Assembly: GCA_021234155.1 (NCBI GenBank)
Contig: JAJEKV010000026.1
Span: 17,326,468 to 17,390,467, forward strand
Direction: 5' to 3'
Length of the DNA: 64,000 bases
DNA from: Isoetes taiwanensis
Lineage: Eukaryota; Streptophyta; Lycopodiopsida; Isoetales; Isoetaceae
Shown here: positions 1 to 12,030 of the stretch, one piece after another
Layout: each line of letters opens with the position of its first letter
Numbering within the stretch: position 1 is the stretch's first letter
Program-made: the position numbers and the translations under genes
Notes under the pieces: model-generated
Seen by the model: the letters and a program-made list of their open reading frames with translations, nothing else
Databases searched by the model: none
Told to the model about the DNA's origin: nothing

Positions 1-719
1 GGGCAAAAATTTGGAGTGCATGAGGTTATCTTAAGTGGATTGTATTATCAATTCTTGGGTAATTTCAAGTATATGTTGCTCACTAAACAACCCAAGCCTC
101 CGGCACGTACCATGTGGTAAGATATCCTAAAATTGATATGGAAAAGTAGAAGGCAATGCATATGTATGTAATTTCACAGAGACCCATGAAAAAATTATGG
201 CCGGCCTCCCAATAACAATGTAATTGTTTGACACTTAACTAAATTGATGTTATTCTTTTCAAGTGATTTGTTGTTCCAAAGACCTAAGCATGTAAGCACA
301 TATTTTTATATATATTAACAATAGTGAGGATGCACAAGGGTGGTGTGCATGGACACGCACTCAAAATGAAGATTGAATTGTTGTTTATAAGAATGTAGAT
401 TTGTGACATTGGAATAAGGTTCAATTATTTATTTTGGTACCATCACTATCCCAACATTCTTGGCAAAAATATATATTGTCAAAGGCGTTTTTCCTCGATG
501 TGACATGTGTCAATTCGAGTAGTCATACCGAAAATATTGCAGCCTGGGTTATTTAATTAATTGTTCGGCGTGTGAGGTTTATCGCAGCGGCGACGCCTGG
601 CATGGACTTAGCAAGTTGAAACCCACAAGCTCACGCCCGCCTACAAGCTCTCCGCCACCATCCGCCGCCAATTCCTCCTCAGACTCCGCCCAATCCGCAT
701 TCCTCCCAATCCTCCCAAG
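1..719. other. Intergenic, no gene seen
   Basis: This stretch is AT-rich and contains no convincing reading frame, RNA gene or repeat boundary on either strand. A short open frame begins at 720 but stops at 932 and resembles no family I know, so I do not call it a gene. Confidence 0.6.
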
Positions 720-973
720 ATGAAGCGAGCACATAGCGAGGAGCCGGAGGTCACCTCAAGCGGGCTTACTAAAAGCGTGAAGAGGTGTTCCCTCCACTCT
801 TCCCTCTGCCACGGGTGTTTGCCGCCTCCCACTCTGCTGCCTTTTCTCCCGCCCCACTCTATCGCCTCCCGGTTTGAGGAGAGGCTGATTCGATTCCTCA
901 TCTTCGATTCCTATGAGGAATCAGCAAAATGAGGAATCGGAAATGAATTGCTAGGAGAATATGTCACCGATAG

Positions 974-1072
974 GATGAGGGAGGAGGAGGAGGAGAGGAT
1001 GGATAGGCTTAAGAAGAAGAAGAGGAAGAGGAAGAGGAAGAGGAGGAAGAGGAAGAGGAAGACGAGGAAGCC
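974..1072 (+). repeat. GA-rich (GAAGAGGAA)n low-complexity tract
   Basis: Purine-only triplets (GAG, GAA, AAG) run for about 100 bases. Read on the plus strand they give Glu-rich then Lys/Arg-rich text. Such text can be a real nuclear-protein tail, but no flanking domain supports a gene here, so it is annotated as simple repeat. Confidence 0.7.
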
Positions 1073-1227
1073 GACTTGGAGGAGCTCAGGGCTTTCCTTA
1101 AAGGTACATGCAAATTTTCATTTGTTTTCTGTTTTCATTTTTTCGCTTGTTTAATCTTCGTTTTGTTTAATTTTTTCGTTTGTTTCATTTGTTGCGGATG
1201 GAGAATGAATGCAGGAGCGAGATGAAG

Positions 1228-1330
1228 ATGAAGAAGACACCCCTTGAAGAAGACACCCCCTTGAAGAAGACACCCCCTTGATGAAGAAGACAACCCCTTT
1301 GAAGAAGACACCCCCTTTGAAGAATACACT
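1228..1330 (+). repeat. 17-18 bp tandem repeat GAAGAAGACACCCCCTT
   Basis: About five consecutive units of GAAGAAGACACCCCCTT, with small length changes (an extra T, an inserted GAT), follow the GA-rich tract. Unit length varies between 17 and 20, so no single frame stays open. It looks like a minisatellite rather than a coding repeat. Confidence 0.75.
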
Positions 1331-2203
1331 GGCCTCAGGGCCAAAATTTTGTAAAGATTTTGTAAAAATTTTGTACATTGGCCTAATGGTCTTTTTTTAT
1401 AAAAAATCTTGTTTATCATCAAACTTTGTTGTAACTTTGTTTCTTGTTTCATTGAGATCTCTTCTTCTTCATCTATGAAATGTTATTTTTGTCTATCTAT
1501 CAAATTTATGAAGTTCAATTCTCTGTGCGGTCCATTCAGATTTCGCTTGAATGTAACGTTGCTCTAGCTCTTTCATTAGTTTCAAACACTAAGCATTTTA
1601 ATCACTTTTCAGCAGCGCGGTGAGTAAGCACGGAACACACGAGCACTTATGCAATAAACGGCTATCTTTAAACAGGTTATATGGCTTAACAATAAGCACC
1701 GCGACCTTACCCCGCATGACAAGAAGCACATGATGACATTAAGCAACTACATAAAAGTATCCATCACCGCAAGACAATAAGCAAAGATTCGCCATTAAGA
1801 CTCAAACCATAGCACTTGCTGGCAATTTTTTTTTTAAGCACTTGATAAGTTTTAAGCATCCCTTTTCGGTCAAGATTGAAGTATATATAAACAATATAGC
1901 AAAAACTTATAGACAAGTCCGCATTGAACTACATAAACAATATAGCAAAAACATTCTTAAATTAAGATAAAGATGGTACATGAAAAGTGTAGGATTCCTT
2001 GGCCTAAATAAATGACAAACAGACCAATAATCATGGAGAATGACAAGCGCCATCACCATAAACCTTCTCCAATTCCTCCTTCACAAACCGCAGTAATCAA
2101 GAATCTTTTTTTCCGTGAAAAGTCTTTCCAAGCATAGCTTCATAATCTTTCTATCTGCCTTAGGCCAAGGCTTGTATCTATGTGTATTCTTCACCAAGTA
2201 ACT

Positions 2204-2800
2204 TCATTTCTTCCTCGGTCTTGGTCTCGGCAGTATTTCTTCTATCTTTGGGGTGAGTAATCGGTAGCACTTCATCATGGACATCCATCTTGAATGCGGT
2301 GCACGCAGAAATTTCCGTGGTTTGCTAAGGTAAGACTTGTACAATGAATCATCAAGAAGCAAAGTCTTACCCGAGAATCTTGGGTATGACTCATATATTT
2401 TCCCAAGTGGCTTCATCATGATTGGATGACCAGGTTTGTTAGGGTGGTGAAAACCGGTTCGCACACATTTTTCCCTGTCCCCATACAAATTCAAATCTGT
2501 CCCTCAAACGGACATAGTACTTGCAAAGACATCTTCCACATTGGAGAGTTGCATTGATGACCATATACCAACACAACACTTCGTAACAAAGTCTTCAAGA
2601 AGAACACCGCTCGGGTGCGAATATCACTTTCTTTCGCTAGTGTATGTCATTGTCAATCCCGCTTCCAAGCGTATGTGTTCATTTGCACCAAATGTTTTTA
2701 CCAACACACCATTTAAATCCAAGACAATGAGTTTATCTTTGGTCGGCAAATCAATATTTAGTACGTTGGAACATCCCGAATACCTACACAACAGAATTAC
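2204..2800 (-). pseudogene. FCP1-homology (HAD-type) phosphatase domain, broken
   Basis: Read on the minus strand, one continuous frame contains the order of motifs of plant FCP1/NIF-like phosphatases. Near 2,720 is the aspartate motif in the form LDLNGVLV (plant relatives have LDLNGLLV). Near 2,560 is the VGIWSS segment, near 2,470 DREKCVRTGF, and near 2,380 the LLLDDSLYKS motif with the second acidic pair. Two in-frame stop codons separate these blocks, one between the first motif and VGIWSS and one just before the DREKC block. The family acts on phosphoserines of nuclear proteins such as the RNA polymerase II tail. The first catalytic motif is DLNG rather than DxDGT, as in many plant paralogues of unclear activity. 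The stops make this a probable pseudogene; short introns covering both stops cannot be excluded. Confidence 0.7.
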
Positions 2801-3019
2801 TACATGAATAAATAGATGAAGATGAAAATGAAAAATGGGTTGAATGTGGAAACCTTTTACGTATCAACAGCAGGATTCTCTCGACCTATGAGAATGAACC
2901 GGTAATCCTACAATTGAATGCAACAAAAGAAAATCAATAATATTCAATGTTTTAATCAACACTAAGTTGTGGCCTTCTTGCCCAACAATGCCCATACCCC
3001 CTTTCCGTGGTTAGTAATG

Positions 3020-4709
3020 GCAAAGAATCACTTGTTGAAGATCGGGCTCACTGAAACTTGAGGGCCTGATTCGCATTTTCTTGAGAACACACTTCGATAT
3101 GTGTGGTGTCATGATTGAGACCGCTTCTGCATCTTTTGCATAGCTACTTCTTGTTCTCTTTCTTGTAGCCCGAACAACTACTTTGCTATCCTCCGCTTAC
3201 CCCTCTTTGTTTTTCGCCCTTTCCTTTTCAAGCAAATATTCAGCCAAGTTGCCCTCATCCGATGGAATTACTCCCTCAACTTCCTTAGGTGCTTCAATTG
3301 TGTACAATCGGTCTGTTGTTTTTCCACAACTGGTGGTGTTTGTGTTCACGGCTTCTTCTATAGCTTCTTGGATGACTTCTTGGTGGTGGTGGTGGTGGTT
3401 CTATTTTGTTGCAATCAAATCGATCACAATTGACTGCACTCCTATAGGACTTTGCGGGTGTTGTGCATCTTCAAATGGCACCATTGTCCTTCTTTTTGAA
3501 CCCTCAACGGTGAGACCTCAATTGCAGGACGGATTAACACATCCTTTTTTGGTGTACTATTTGAAGCACCCGCAACATGGCCAAAACCTAGCTCGTCAAA
3601 TACACCCTCTGGCACCTTTCCGGGCAACCATGAATACATTGTCCTCCTCTCAACAATGAACAACAAGCTATATGATACTCATGTTGGCAATTCGATTGCT
3701 AAACTTAACCTCGTAAGCTTTTAGTGAATTCCGCACCACATCTTAGAACATGTATAAAATGAATCTTCCACTAGCAACTTATCTCGTGATAATAGTAGAG
3801 ATGCTAAATGTTGTGGAGTATCCATTTTCAGCTTCCACAAATTGTTTATGTAGAAATGCGTAAGTCTCGTTTCTTCTTCGAGAACTTTTAACTCCTCCTC
3901 AAGTTTGAGTTTACGTTTGACCCGCTCATTAACGGATGTAGGGTTCATTGCTTTTTGTACCTTGTTCGTGCCAAGTTTCCATCGGGACGGTCTGCTCCAA
4001 ATCTTTAATTTCTGCCTCCAACTCACATGTTGGATTAAGCTTGAACTCCTCTGTTTTGTAGCCAAATCATTTGTGCTTTTGTCTTAAAACTGTTTTCAGC
4101 CTCTTCCAACATCATTTTACGTAATTGAGAGGCCTTCTCATTGCCTTTCAGCTCACTTCCCTCGCTTCCAGATTCTTTGTGATAAGTAAAACCGATTTTC
4201 CAATCTCACATCTTTGCATTCTCTAAGGTTTTATGTTTTCATCACATGCACCGACCTCATTTGATCCAATTTGCCACCTTTGGCTTTTGCCTTCATTTGA
4301 TTTTCCTAACATGTGCTACAACATCCGCCTCTGTTTTTACTTGTCTATTGTTGTGGTATCTTTGACATTGCACGACAAATACTGACCCGATTTACTTTGT
4401 GTTCCGAGGTGCAAGTATTGATCTAGTGCAATTTTCAAAAAAAAAAGCAAGGGCGGTTGCTTTCTTTACTTCTTTGTTGTGACAATTCTTGTAGATTTTT
4501 CGCGGCAGAGTGTTTCCAACTTCTCTTGAAGATGCTCCTTTGCACAGTGCCATTTTATCTTTCCCTTGTTCAACTTCTTTGTCCAAACAGAATCCCAATC
4601 TCGATCCGTGACATTATTTTCCAACCAAGCTTCTTCCTCGTGGGGCTTCACCCCCGAATTGCACAGACCTCTCGATGGTGTGAAAATCATCCGCGCTCCA
4701 TGCCTCCAT
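3020..4709 (-). pseudogene. N-terminal part of the same gene: charged, coiled-coil region
   Basis: Upstream of the FCP1 domain the minus strand keeps coding character in several blocks. At 4,466-4,709 a frame opens with MEAWSADDF and, after a frame change, a Trp/Lys-rich block (WTKKLNKGKIKWHCAKEH). At 3,721-4,065 is a strongly helical Lys/Glu segment (KRKLKLEEELKVLEEE). At 3,020-3,430 is an acidic then basic segment (VRATRKRTRSS) that looks like a nuclear localisation signal. The blocks run in the same direction toward the phosphatase domain, so I infer one gene with introns. I recognise no named domain in them. Stops and frame changes between the blocks suggest decay. Confidence 0.45.
3378..3401 (+). 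repeat. (TGG)n microsatellite
   Basis: A pure run of TGG/GGT triplets lies inside the decayed FCP1-type gene. On the sense (minus) strand it reads as a short polythreonine-like run. Confidence 0.8.
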
Positions 4710-4857
4710 CGTCAGCGGTGAAACACCGATCCGAGTTTTTCGCCTGGGGAAAAAGGAGGGAGAAGGGCGTGACGGCTTCGACGTCCATGAAGTTTCAAAG
4801 ACTTAAAGTGCTTAAACGCTTCGCCAAAAGTTGTACCCCACTAGCGATTTTACACCC

Positions 4858-4968
4858 TGGTCTGAAAATGTCTTTCAATATCATGCAGCGGCTTTAAATT
4901 GAATGGTCTGAAAATGCCTTTCAATATCATGCAGCGGCTTTAAATTGAATGGTCTGAAAATGCCTTCA
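4858..4968 (+). repeat. 46-bp tandem repeat, about 2.4 copies
   Basis: The unit starting TCTGAAAATGTCTTTCAATA recurs at 4,861, 4,907 and (partial) 4,953, giving an exact 46-bp period with one or two differences. It directly abuts the 5' end of the FCP1-type gene. Confidence 0.95.
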
Positions 4969-6341
4969 AAAGCTCAGACACTTTCTACATTATAACCAGT
5001 TATGATCTTAATGTATACCATTACATTTGAGTATATGGTAAGTCCAATGAACAAATTCAGACCTTGAAGCTTCCAGAGAACATGCATACAAAAAAAATAG
5101 TAATAAGGACATAGTTGTATATCTATTCAGGTCTCTTGTAACTATCTATTTAGTGAAGGAGTTTAGGTGCAGATTGAGCAATTGATCCTAAGGGTCTTGG
5201 CAGCAAATAGTCAATGCATATTGGGGAGGCATATGCTTTGGCAGCAGATAGTCAATGCAATTTGAGGAGGCATATATTTTGCTTTGAGGAGGCATATGCT
5301 TTGCAATTGCGAACGGATCTCATAAGCAATACCCAAGAAACTGCACATGTTGGCACTGGAAAGCTAATTTTTAAGCAAAGCAAATTGAAAGCCATAGATT
5401 GGCAGCACTTACCCAAGTGATGGAGTTGCAGCAGAGATGTCTGCTAGTCATGAAGTTTAATGCCGTCATGCTCTTTACCATCACTAGAAAATCCTACCTT
5501 TGTGCTTGCAATGCTGAGAAGACGTTTTTACTCTTCTCCATTGGAAGCTTAAAGCAAGATGCATGCAACACAATCCCTAAAACCAAAATCATAGCTTCCA
5601 AATGGACATAGCTTTAGAATGAAATGGCATCCTCAAACACCAAGATGTTGTACTATAACGACATCCTTACAAAAACGAAATTACAATGGCAAAAAGGGAT
5701 TAAGGTTCGTCACGAAAATGGAAATGAAATGTAAGCTACGGCTTTGGAGGTGGCCACTTGAATGATCTACCATTCCATTAGCCAAAGATAGGTTAAAATG
5801 ATATATACATGTTCCAATTATGCCAGAGAACATTCACGCCATTGAAGAGTGTTCAGGCTCAACACATAAAAGCCATGAATAGAGATCTGAAGTAAATCCT
5901 CTCTATGAAAAAAGATACAAAAATATTAATGGTTTTGGCTGGGAAAATGGCTACCTCAACATACACGTAGCATCTGTAGACCCTTCAAACTGTATAAAAA
6001 GAATTGTCAGATATGAAAAAAATTGATGTTCAGTCCGATCGCTCCAACAGCAACTCAATTTCAGTTTTGATGTGATACTACTACTCGGAATCTGCACAAA
6101 AATATTAGTATATTTTATATAACATTTCCTCTTCTGTCTGGCCCAAAGCACAAATGTTACCATACATGTTTCAAGACAATCTGAACATTAGGTTATCAAT
6201 TTGCAGATGCAAAGCTATCTTAGAGTCATTTTTGAATGATGCAAAGCTGGTACAGTGCTAGCTTACAGTATTTTTATAATAAAGCAAAGCTATCTTACGG
6301 CTTACTATCTTCCAAATTCGGCTGTAGAAGCAAGATCAGAG

Positions 6342-6695
6342 AACAAAATCGAGACCTTCCAAGATCAGTTTTAGAAGCAAGATCGGTTCTATAAGCAAGA
6401 TCACAGAAGCAAGATCGGCTCCAGAAGCAAGATCAGAAAAGTAAGGTCGGCTCTAGAAGCAAGGTCAGAACACAAAACCCTGAGAAAAACATCTTATTAA
6501 ATTAGTTTTTTAGCACAATCTGACCAGCTCAAGCACAAATAATCAAATGAAACAGAATCGAAACCTTCCAAGGTCGGCTCCAGAAGTAAGATCAGAGAAG
6601 CAAGGTTGGCTCCAGAAGCAAGATCAGAACACAAAACCCTGAGAAAAAAATCTTATTAAGTTAGTTTTTAGCACCATCCGACCAGCTGAAGCACA
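6342..6695 (+). repeat. Tandem duplication of ~150-195 bp, with AAGCAAGATCAG minirepeats
   Basis: Copy one (6,342-6,537) and copy two (6,550-6,695) both begin AACA(A/G)AATCGA and end GACCAGCT(C/G)AAGCAC, sharing the inner block GAACACAAAACCCTGAGAAA. Inside each, the short phrase GGCTCCAGAAGCAAGATCAGA is itself repeated. Copy one has more of these minirepeats, which explains its greater length. Confidence 0.85.
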
Positions 6696-7280
6696 AAAGA
6701 TCAAACGATGCCACCATCAAAGTCGTCTAAAAACCATCTATACCTGCAGATCCGCTGGTTTTGTACTCATCTTTCCAATCCGACAACATGAGATGGGCTC
6801 CAAAGGAGACGGTGGAGAAAGCTGTGCTCAAAATTTGTATCATCCCAATTTTTTCTTGCTCTAGATTTTCTCATTCAATGGTTGCGGGCCATTCAAATTT
6901 GCATTTAATTCCGTCAACTGGGATCCCGCAGTGGGAAGTTGGATGCCGGAGGGGAGCTGCAAGATGAAGGGAACGCCGCATGCGGCGTTACATGCGGCAT
7001 TCCCTGGCACAAATACTCTCCAAAAATAAAGAAAAGAAGATAAACAAATTTATAAGGTATTTATGACAAAAAATATGTACAAAATATGAAATAAATGCGA
7101 TTATAGGGTTACATAAATTACACTGACCTTCGAATACATTTACTTTAAGAACAACATAAGATAATCCATGTAAAAGTTGAATGCCAATTTGGAATTTTAC
7201 CTAACAAGCAACTAAATGTCTAGATAATAATGACAATCACACATGTTCAAATCAAAGCAATTGCTACAACAGAATAGTAA

Positions 7281-7330
7281 AAAAAACGAGGTGCCGCGCA
7301 CAAAGGGTTGCCTTCCAGTGCCCGAGGGTG
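7281..7330 (+). repeat. End of a dispersed repeat (also at 45.63 kb)
   Basis: The stretch beginning AAAAAACGAGGTGCCGCGCA and continuing into GGGTTGCCTTCCAGTG matches the reverse complement of 45,632-45,677 with few differences. Each copy has a GC-rich inverted core (GGTGC..GCGCAC) next to an A-run. This suggests the 3' end of a small non-autonomous element. The other end was not found. Confidence 0.5.
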
Positions 7331-8819
7331 TAGTCGCAGATTTTTCGTTTTCTCAAGTTCAATAAAAGTTTTGTACAAATTTATCGAGCTCTAAAATTGG
7401 GAAATGTACGGTGAATTAGGACATAAGCAAATTCAATATTGAGATTGCACATACAAAAAATTGTGTAAGTTGTTTCTATTTAAGTTTCTTAATAAAAAAC
7501 TTAAAAATAAGGAAAACTTCCTAGATAAACTCTGTTAATATTCTCTAACATTTATGAAAGGGGATATGAAATCCTATTAATATTCCAACATTTATGGAAG
7601 GATTTGCTAGATAGAGTATGGCTGTGAATGTATTGCATCTTCTAGATATAAAATCTAGAAGTATGGGTTCCGTTAATATTGCGCAGCAACTTTAATGTGA
7701 AAGGCATCTTCAATAATTTGTATTAAAAACTTGTGTCTAGCAATGTCGAGCATTATCCGTGGACATGTGAAATGCAATTATGGGCATTAGTCATGGCTTA
7801 CATAATGTTTAAGCAAATTGTGCAGAGAAAAGAACAACATAAACTAGTTTCGTAGCATCAATGACAAGCTTAATAGAGAACCTTTAGTCTGTTTGGCATC
7901 GTCATGTCTTGTACCATGTATTAAGGTGTTTGAACGTACACTTAATAGGACCAAAAACTACCATGAAGCGCCCACAAGTGCCCATTTGGTCTGGTCCATT
8001 ACATGAACAATATTTACAAATTCCAGTGCATAGAGATTTACGAAAGTGCAGCCCAAAGCAAGCAATCATTGTACGACTTAGAGGCAGTATACATGGTTCA
8101 ATAGATTGTATTATGTTGATTGTTCTCTTTCTTCAAATATTTTGCATAAGATGCCTTTGTTATTAGACACCACATCTCAGCACATTGCACATTAGCGATG
8201 AATCACTGATGAGTTCATCTTGTCTTACTAGAGCGACAGTGAGTCCTAGCTTGCAATGCAACTTTGTCATGCTGATTACTTTAACAAACTCATTCCACCG
8301 GGTGACAGAGCAGGTCATTATTAGGTTTCCTGTAGTTTTCAAATTGTTACTCTGGCATGCAAAAGATCATTTCCCTTTCCGTTGTACCTTGCCTCTTGCA
8401 ACATGTAAGGTATGCAGGATTTAGGTGAGTTCAACCTTAGTCACATTTTATGATCACAGTTTCAAAAACGGGATCAAAATGTACCAAAATAAACTCCCCA
8501 ATCTGCATACTGTTGATACAAAGATTTTATAAAAGTTTGACCACCCTCATTACTAACGTTTACTCCAACGAAGCAATCTGGCATAAATGAGCACTTCTAG
8601 ATCAAGAAGAGCAATATCTCCTGCAGTCCAGTTATGCAGATCTGGTCCTGGTGGGCTCCCTTGTAGTTAGATCAAGTAGAATTAGTGTACGCGCACCAAA
8701 ATGCTAAAACCAATGCAATAATATTATAATATGACAAGCTGATGCAGATGGAATAGCTACATGTTGCGCATCACAGATGTTGAATTACAACATTGTCTAA
8801 CAGAATCAATGGCAAGCAC

Positions 8820-9284
8820 CTACGCACCACAGATAGCGTATTACTTTCTACTGCAGCTGTGCTGATGCCATGAACAACATGGATCCCAAACTTCAGACCC
8901 ATAGAATGAATAAGTTCTGCAACAGGTCCAAACCCTTTTCCTCCTTGTGACGAGGGCCAACGAGGTGGATCTGGTATGGGTCTTCCCCAATTCTCTATTA
9001 CATCATGTCCAGCTGTGGTGAAGGTAACATCAGGCTCATGCTTGCGATACTATAACATATCCACGACTACATACTCCATATACACTTGAACAATCAACAA
9101 TGCTTGTATGAGTTTTATTGCTTTCTCTATTATTACCTCATAGCCGAATGGAAGAAGCAACTCAGCAACGAGCTTAGCATTGTTCAAAAAGTCTTCTTCG
9201 CTAATGGTCCATGTAAATGAATCATATGAATTCCAGCCCTTCGGAGGAAATTGTGCCAGAGATCCATCAACGCGCAACTTCCTT
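8820..9284 (-). pseudogene. Alpha-galactosidase (plant melibiase-like) gene fragment
   Basis: Two minus-strand exons are recognisable. The first (9,137-9,284) encodes FPPKGWNSYDSFTWTISEE, the diagnostic start of the plant alpha-galactosidase-like (GH27/GH36-type) barrel, and ends at a GT donor. The second (about 8,822-9,073) follows an AG acceptor. It gives YVVVD, then RKHEPDVTF, a GHDVIENWGRPIPDPPRWPS block and KFGIHVVHGIS, the expected next strands of the barrel. An in-frame TAG replaces the codon of the conserved Trp in the usual 'VVDYLWYR' segment. Downstream exons with the catalytic aspartates (VDCVFG and later) were not found. The family removes alpha-galactose from glycans, usually in wall or vacuole. 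This is a truncated pseudogene. Confidence 0.85.
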
Positions 9285-10748
9285 TTTACAATTAAAAGAC
9301 ATGTTGTCCCATATTAGAAAAATGTGCAAGATACACTACCCTCAGTTGCGATTATCTCCAATTGAGAATTGAAATGAGTTAGCTAGATATCTGGCTAGAT
9401 CATGTATTGCACTGCAGATAGGGCACACTTCCATTTTATCTGAGTAATGAGGTTATAAATGTATTTCTTTTATAGGTTACAAATTTTCAACACTAGAAAT
9501 AGAATGCTAGAAAAGTAATTCCCACCTTGAAGTGAGAGTTGAGAAAATCTGACATGCTACAAATAGCAACTTGAAGAGGTTGTGGGACATTCTGACTATC
9601 TCATTTTGTAACTTGGATCACTCCTCTATGCGTCAATATCTTAAAGAAATAATTTCAATACTGTGAATTTGCTTGTCTTATTCCATAAATCATTAACACA
9701 GTTTTGATAAATGCTATCTATCTCCACTTGTAACTTGGATCACTCCTCTCACTGTCAATATCTTAAAGAAATAATTTTAATACTGTGAGTTTGCTTGTTT
9801 TATTCCATAAATATGAAATTGAAATAGAGGATATCAAACCATATTACAGTCTCGGACAAAGCATATTACCATCATATGCAGGATTTGAAGTGCCTGAACT
9901 ATAATTGAAACAATATCTTCATGATGAATCGAGTAACACCTGCACATTGACTGACAAAGATAATGCAACTATAGTTGTGATGCATGTTATTGACTTTTTA
10001 GAACATTACTACAGGCAGGCTAACTATGGATTAGATGCATGACGTTTTTCATGCCATTGGATTCCAGAACTTAAAAGGCCGCTAGCAAACAGCTTAAGCA
10101 TTGGAACCATTTTTGCTGCAAAGCATAAACATCTATGTTGACAAAAAGTTAGCAGGAAAATCTGTCATCTATACAAGATTATAGACATACATCAAATCAA
10201 CAAAGGAAATATGTTAGTTTGATGCTTCCAATCCATGATCTAAGGTAATCTGAAGTTAAGCATCAAATGATGTTACAAAGATGTACAAAGATGTTACAAG
10301 TTAAGCACATCATACTGGCATCATCATTAGAAACTAGAAGCATCCTAGCCCTAAAAATAACTGCAAAGACGTGATCATACAGCAAGCCAGAAATTTGATT
10401 TGAGAATACACACCTACAACTCCACCATCTTTATCAAGAACAAACCATTATGCAGAAGCACCAGTCTTACATTAGTATTGACCTGCTTGGCTGCTGACTC
10501 CCATTCTCTACAAACCTGAAAAGAAGAGACGGATCTAATAAAGTGCATGTATGTAAAATATCTATAGGAATTAGCACAGTGAACAATAATTGTTAAAATT
10601 GTGCTAAGTTATCTGTCTACTCTCACCTCTGCAGGTAATCGGTTCCGATGACCCCTTTTCATCAAAAATTGTATTTTCGTTTCTTCCTGTATCTTGAAAA
10701 ATCTTAAAAAGCAAAACAAATAAGGATGAACTAGGAATCAAAATTTGA

Positions 10749-11075
10749 CTATATGCACAGGACTGTTGAAGCAATGATACTTGAGAATAGTATTGTTTTT
10801 TCAAATGCAATTCTCAACATTGTTGAACTCATTCTTTCTCTGGGCCAGGCAACAGACTCCATTCCCAAAACCCAATATCCTAAGGTAGGTGCATCATTGA
10901 ACATTATCACAGTTCCATGCTGGTCTATTTCTTTTCCATACCTTGTCCCTTGAATTAGAGACTCTGAACTCCATCCATGGCACAGCTTTTCGTATTGCGA
11001 AGTTCTTGCAGATGATGCGTACCATTTTTCCATATAAATACTTTCCTTGTAAATATTTTTATCATCTGCATCCAA
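10749..11075 (-). other. Possible exon of an unrecognised minus-strand gene
   Basis: An open minus-strand stretch preceded by an AG acceptor reads in a protein-like way (KWYASSARTSQYEKL, GKEIDQHGTVIMFNDAP, GYWVLGMESVAWP). Its composition looks like a globular plant protein rather than random translation. I do not recognise the family. A smaller acceptable exon (CREWESAAKQVNTN followed by GTAAGA) lies downstream near 10,450-10,515. Both lie between the alpha-galactosidase and RING fragments on the same strand, so they could belong to either gene or to neither. Confidence 0.3.
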
Positions 11076-11438
11076 AAGATGGGATCAAATTAACAAACTA
11101 TCAGACTTTGAATTTGGCAAACTATGAAGCAAATAGACTAAATTACCTGGCTTTGGTGGATCTTGCATGTTGTTTTGTTTTGCCTAATCATGCAAAATTC
11201 TTTGCTTTGCTAGTTGTAAAGTTGCTTGCTTGGCTTTCTCATCTTCAATCAGGAACTTCATGGAAAAACAATCAGTAAGAATCAAAGACAAATAAAAAAG
11301 CTTCGTAGCCAGTACGTTCCTTACCTGATGTCACTATCTCCTTTAAATTGATAATGTTTTCATGATGCAACTTCTTCAAAATTTTAGTCTCCCGAGTAGT
11401 TGCTATGGGATAACTAAAACTTACGTGGAAATCTCATC

Positions 11439-11642
11439 TTATTGGGTTGGATGTTTAAGAGCTCCAACGGATATTTTCCTTGTAATGTCTTCAAGCTCAA
11501 ACATAATGAAAATGAGCCACTTTTTGAAGTCGGTTCTGGTTATAACCGTAAAGATCAAAGCCAGAAAGAAAAGCTGGCAAACTTACCAGCATATGAGTTG
11601 GACGTTAATAGCTCCCGATGATATTTTCCATGTAATGCTTGT
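11439..11642 (-). repeat. Diverged ~50-bp direct duplication
   Basis: TGGGTTGGATGTTTAAGAGCT (11,439 onward) recurs in altered form about 155 bases later as TGAGTTGGACGTTAATAGCT (11,594 onward). Each is followed by a similar GATATTTTCC(T/A)TGTAATG. On the minus strand both give an 'IT.KIS.GA' phrase, so this may be an internal protein repeat of a decayed gene. Confidence 0.55.
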
Positions 11643-11789
11643 CTTTCGCAGATGTGAGACTCGATAGAAAGCCTTAAATCTCTGACCATCGCGACGATAT
11701 ATGCGCAAAAGGATCGCACAAGCGACTTTTGCCATTCGAACCCAGCCCTAGATCAATCTAGCCCGATCCCCTCCGGAGTTAGCCTCGGA

Positions 11790-11998
11790 TGCGAAAGCGG
11801 AGCAGATTGTAGACTTTAGCCGTCGACCGGTTTGCACAAAGATCCCGCTTAACAATGCCGGGCGACCGGTTCTGACCAACATCAAGTTTGGGCGACTTTT
11901 TCGGTATATTCTAGGCATATTTCAGCATATACTTAGAATATGTCGAAAACCCACATGAACAAGGGTTTGCCCCTCTAGGGGCAACCCAAAAAACGTAA
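11790..11998 (-). repeat. Dispersed ~200-bp repeat, copy 1 (partner at 42.49 kb)
   Basis: Read on the minus strand this copy starts GGGTTGCCCCTAGAGGGGCA, a perfect hairpin with a 10-bp stem. It continues through CCCTTGTTCATGTGGGTTTT and a TATGC-rich stretch to TGCAAACCGG. The same order occurs on the plus strand at 42,484-42,640 with roughly 70-75% identity by eye. The outer boundary lies in an A-run (CCCAAAAAAC), as for a retroposed element, but I found no internal promoter boxes. Confidence 0.6.
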
Positions 11999-12030
11999 TT
12001 AGTCAAGATAACATAATTAAAAGTACCTTG

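Larger units (their letters stand above)
4970..8580. other. Gene-poor stretch with short repeats
   Basis: I see no supported coding region in this 3.6 kb. It contains an imperfect ~47-bp duplication around GGCAGCAGATAGTCAATGCA (5,195-5,305), a tandem duplication at 6,342-6,695, a perfect 18-bp palindrome AACGCCGCATGCGGCGTT at 6,972-6,989, and one end of a dispersed repeat at 7,281-7,330. The rest is AT-rich. Confidence 0.6.

Noticed and set aside
3183-3659. Trp-run plus-strand frame of 158 residues
   Set aside because: It is the antisense shadow of the minus-strand charged region. The Trp run comes from a (TGG)n microsatellite.
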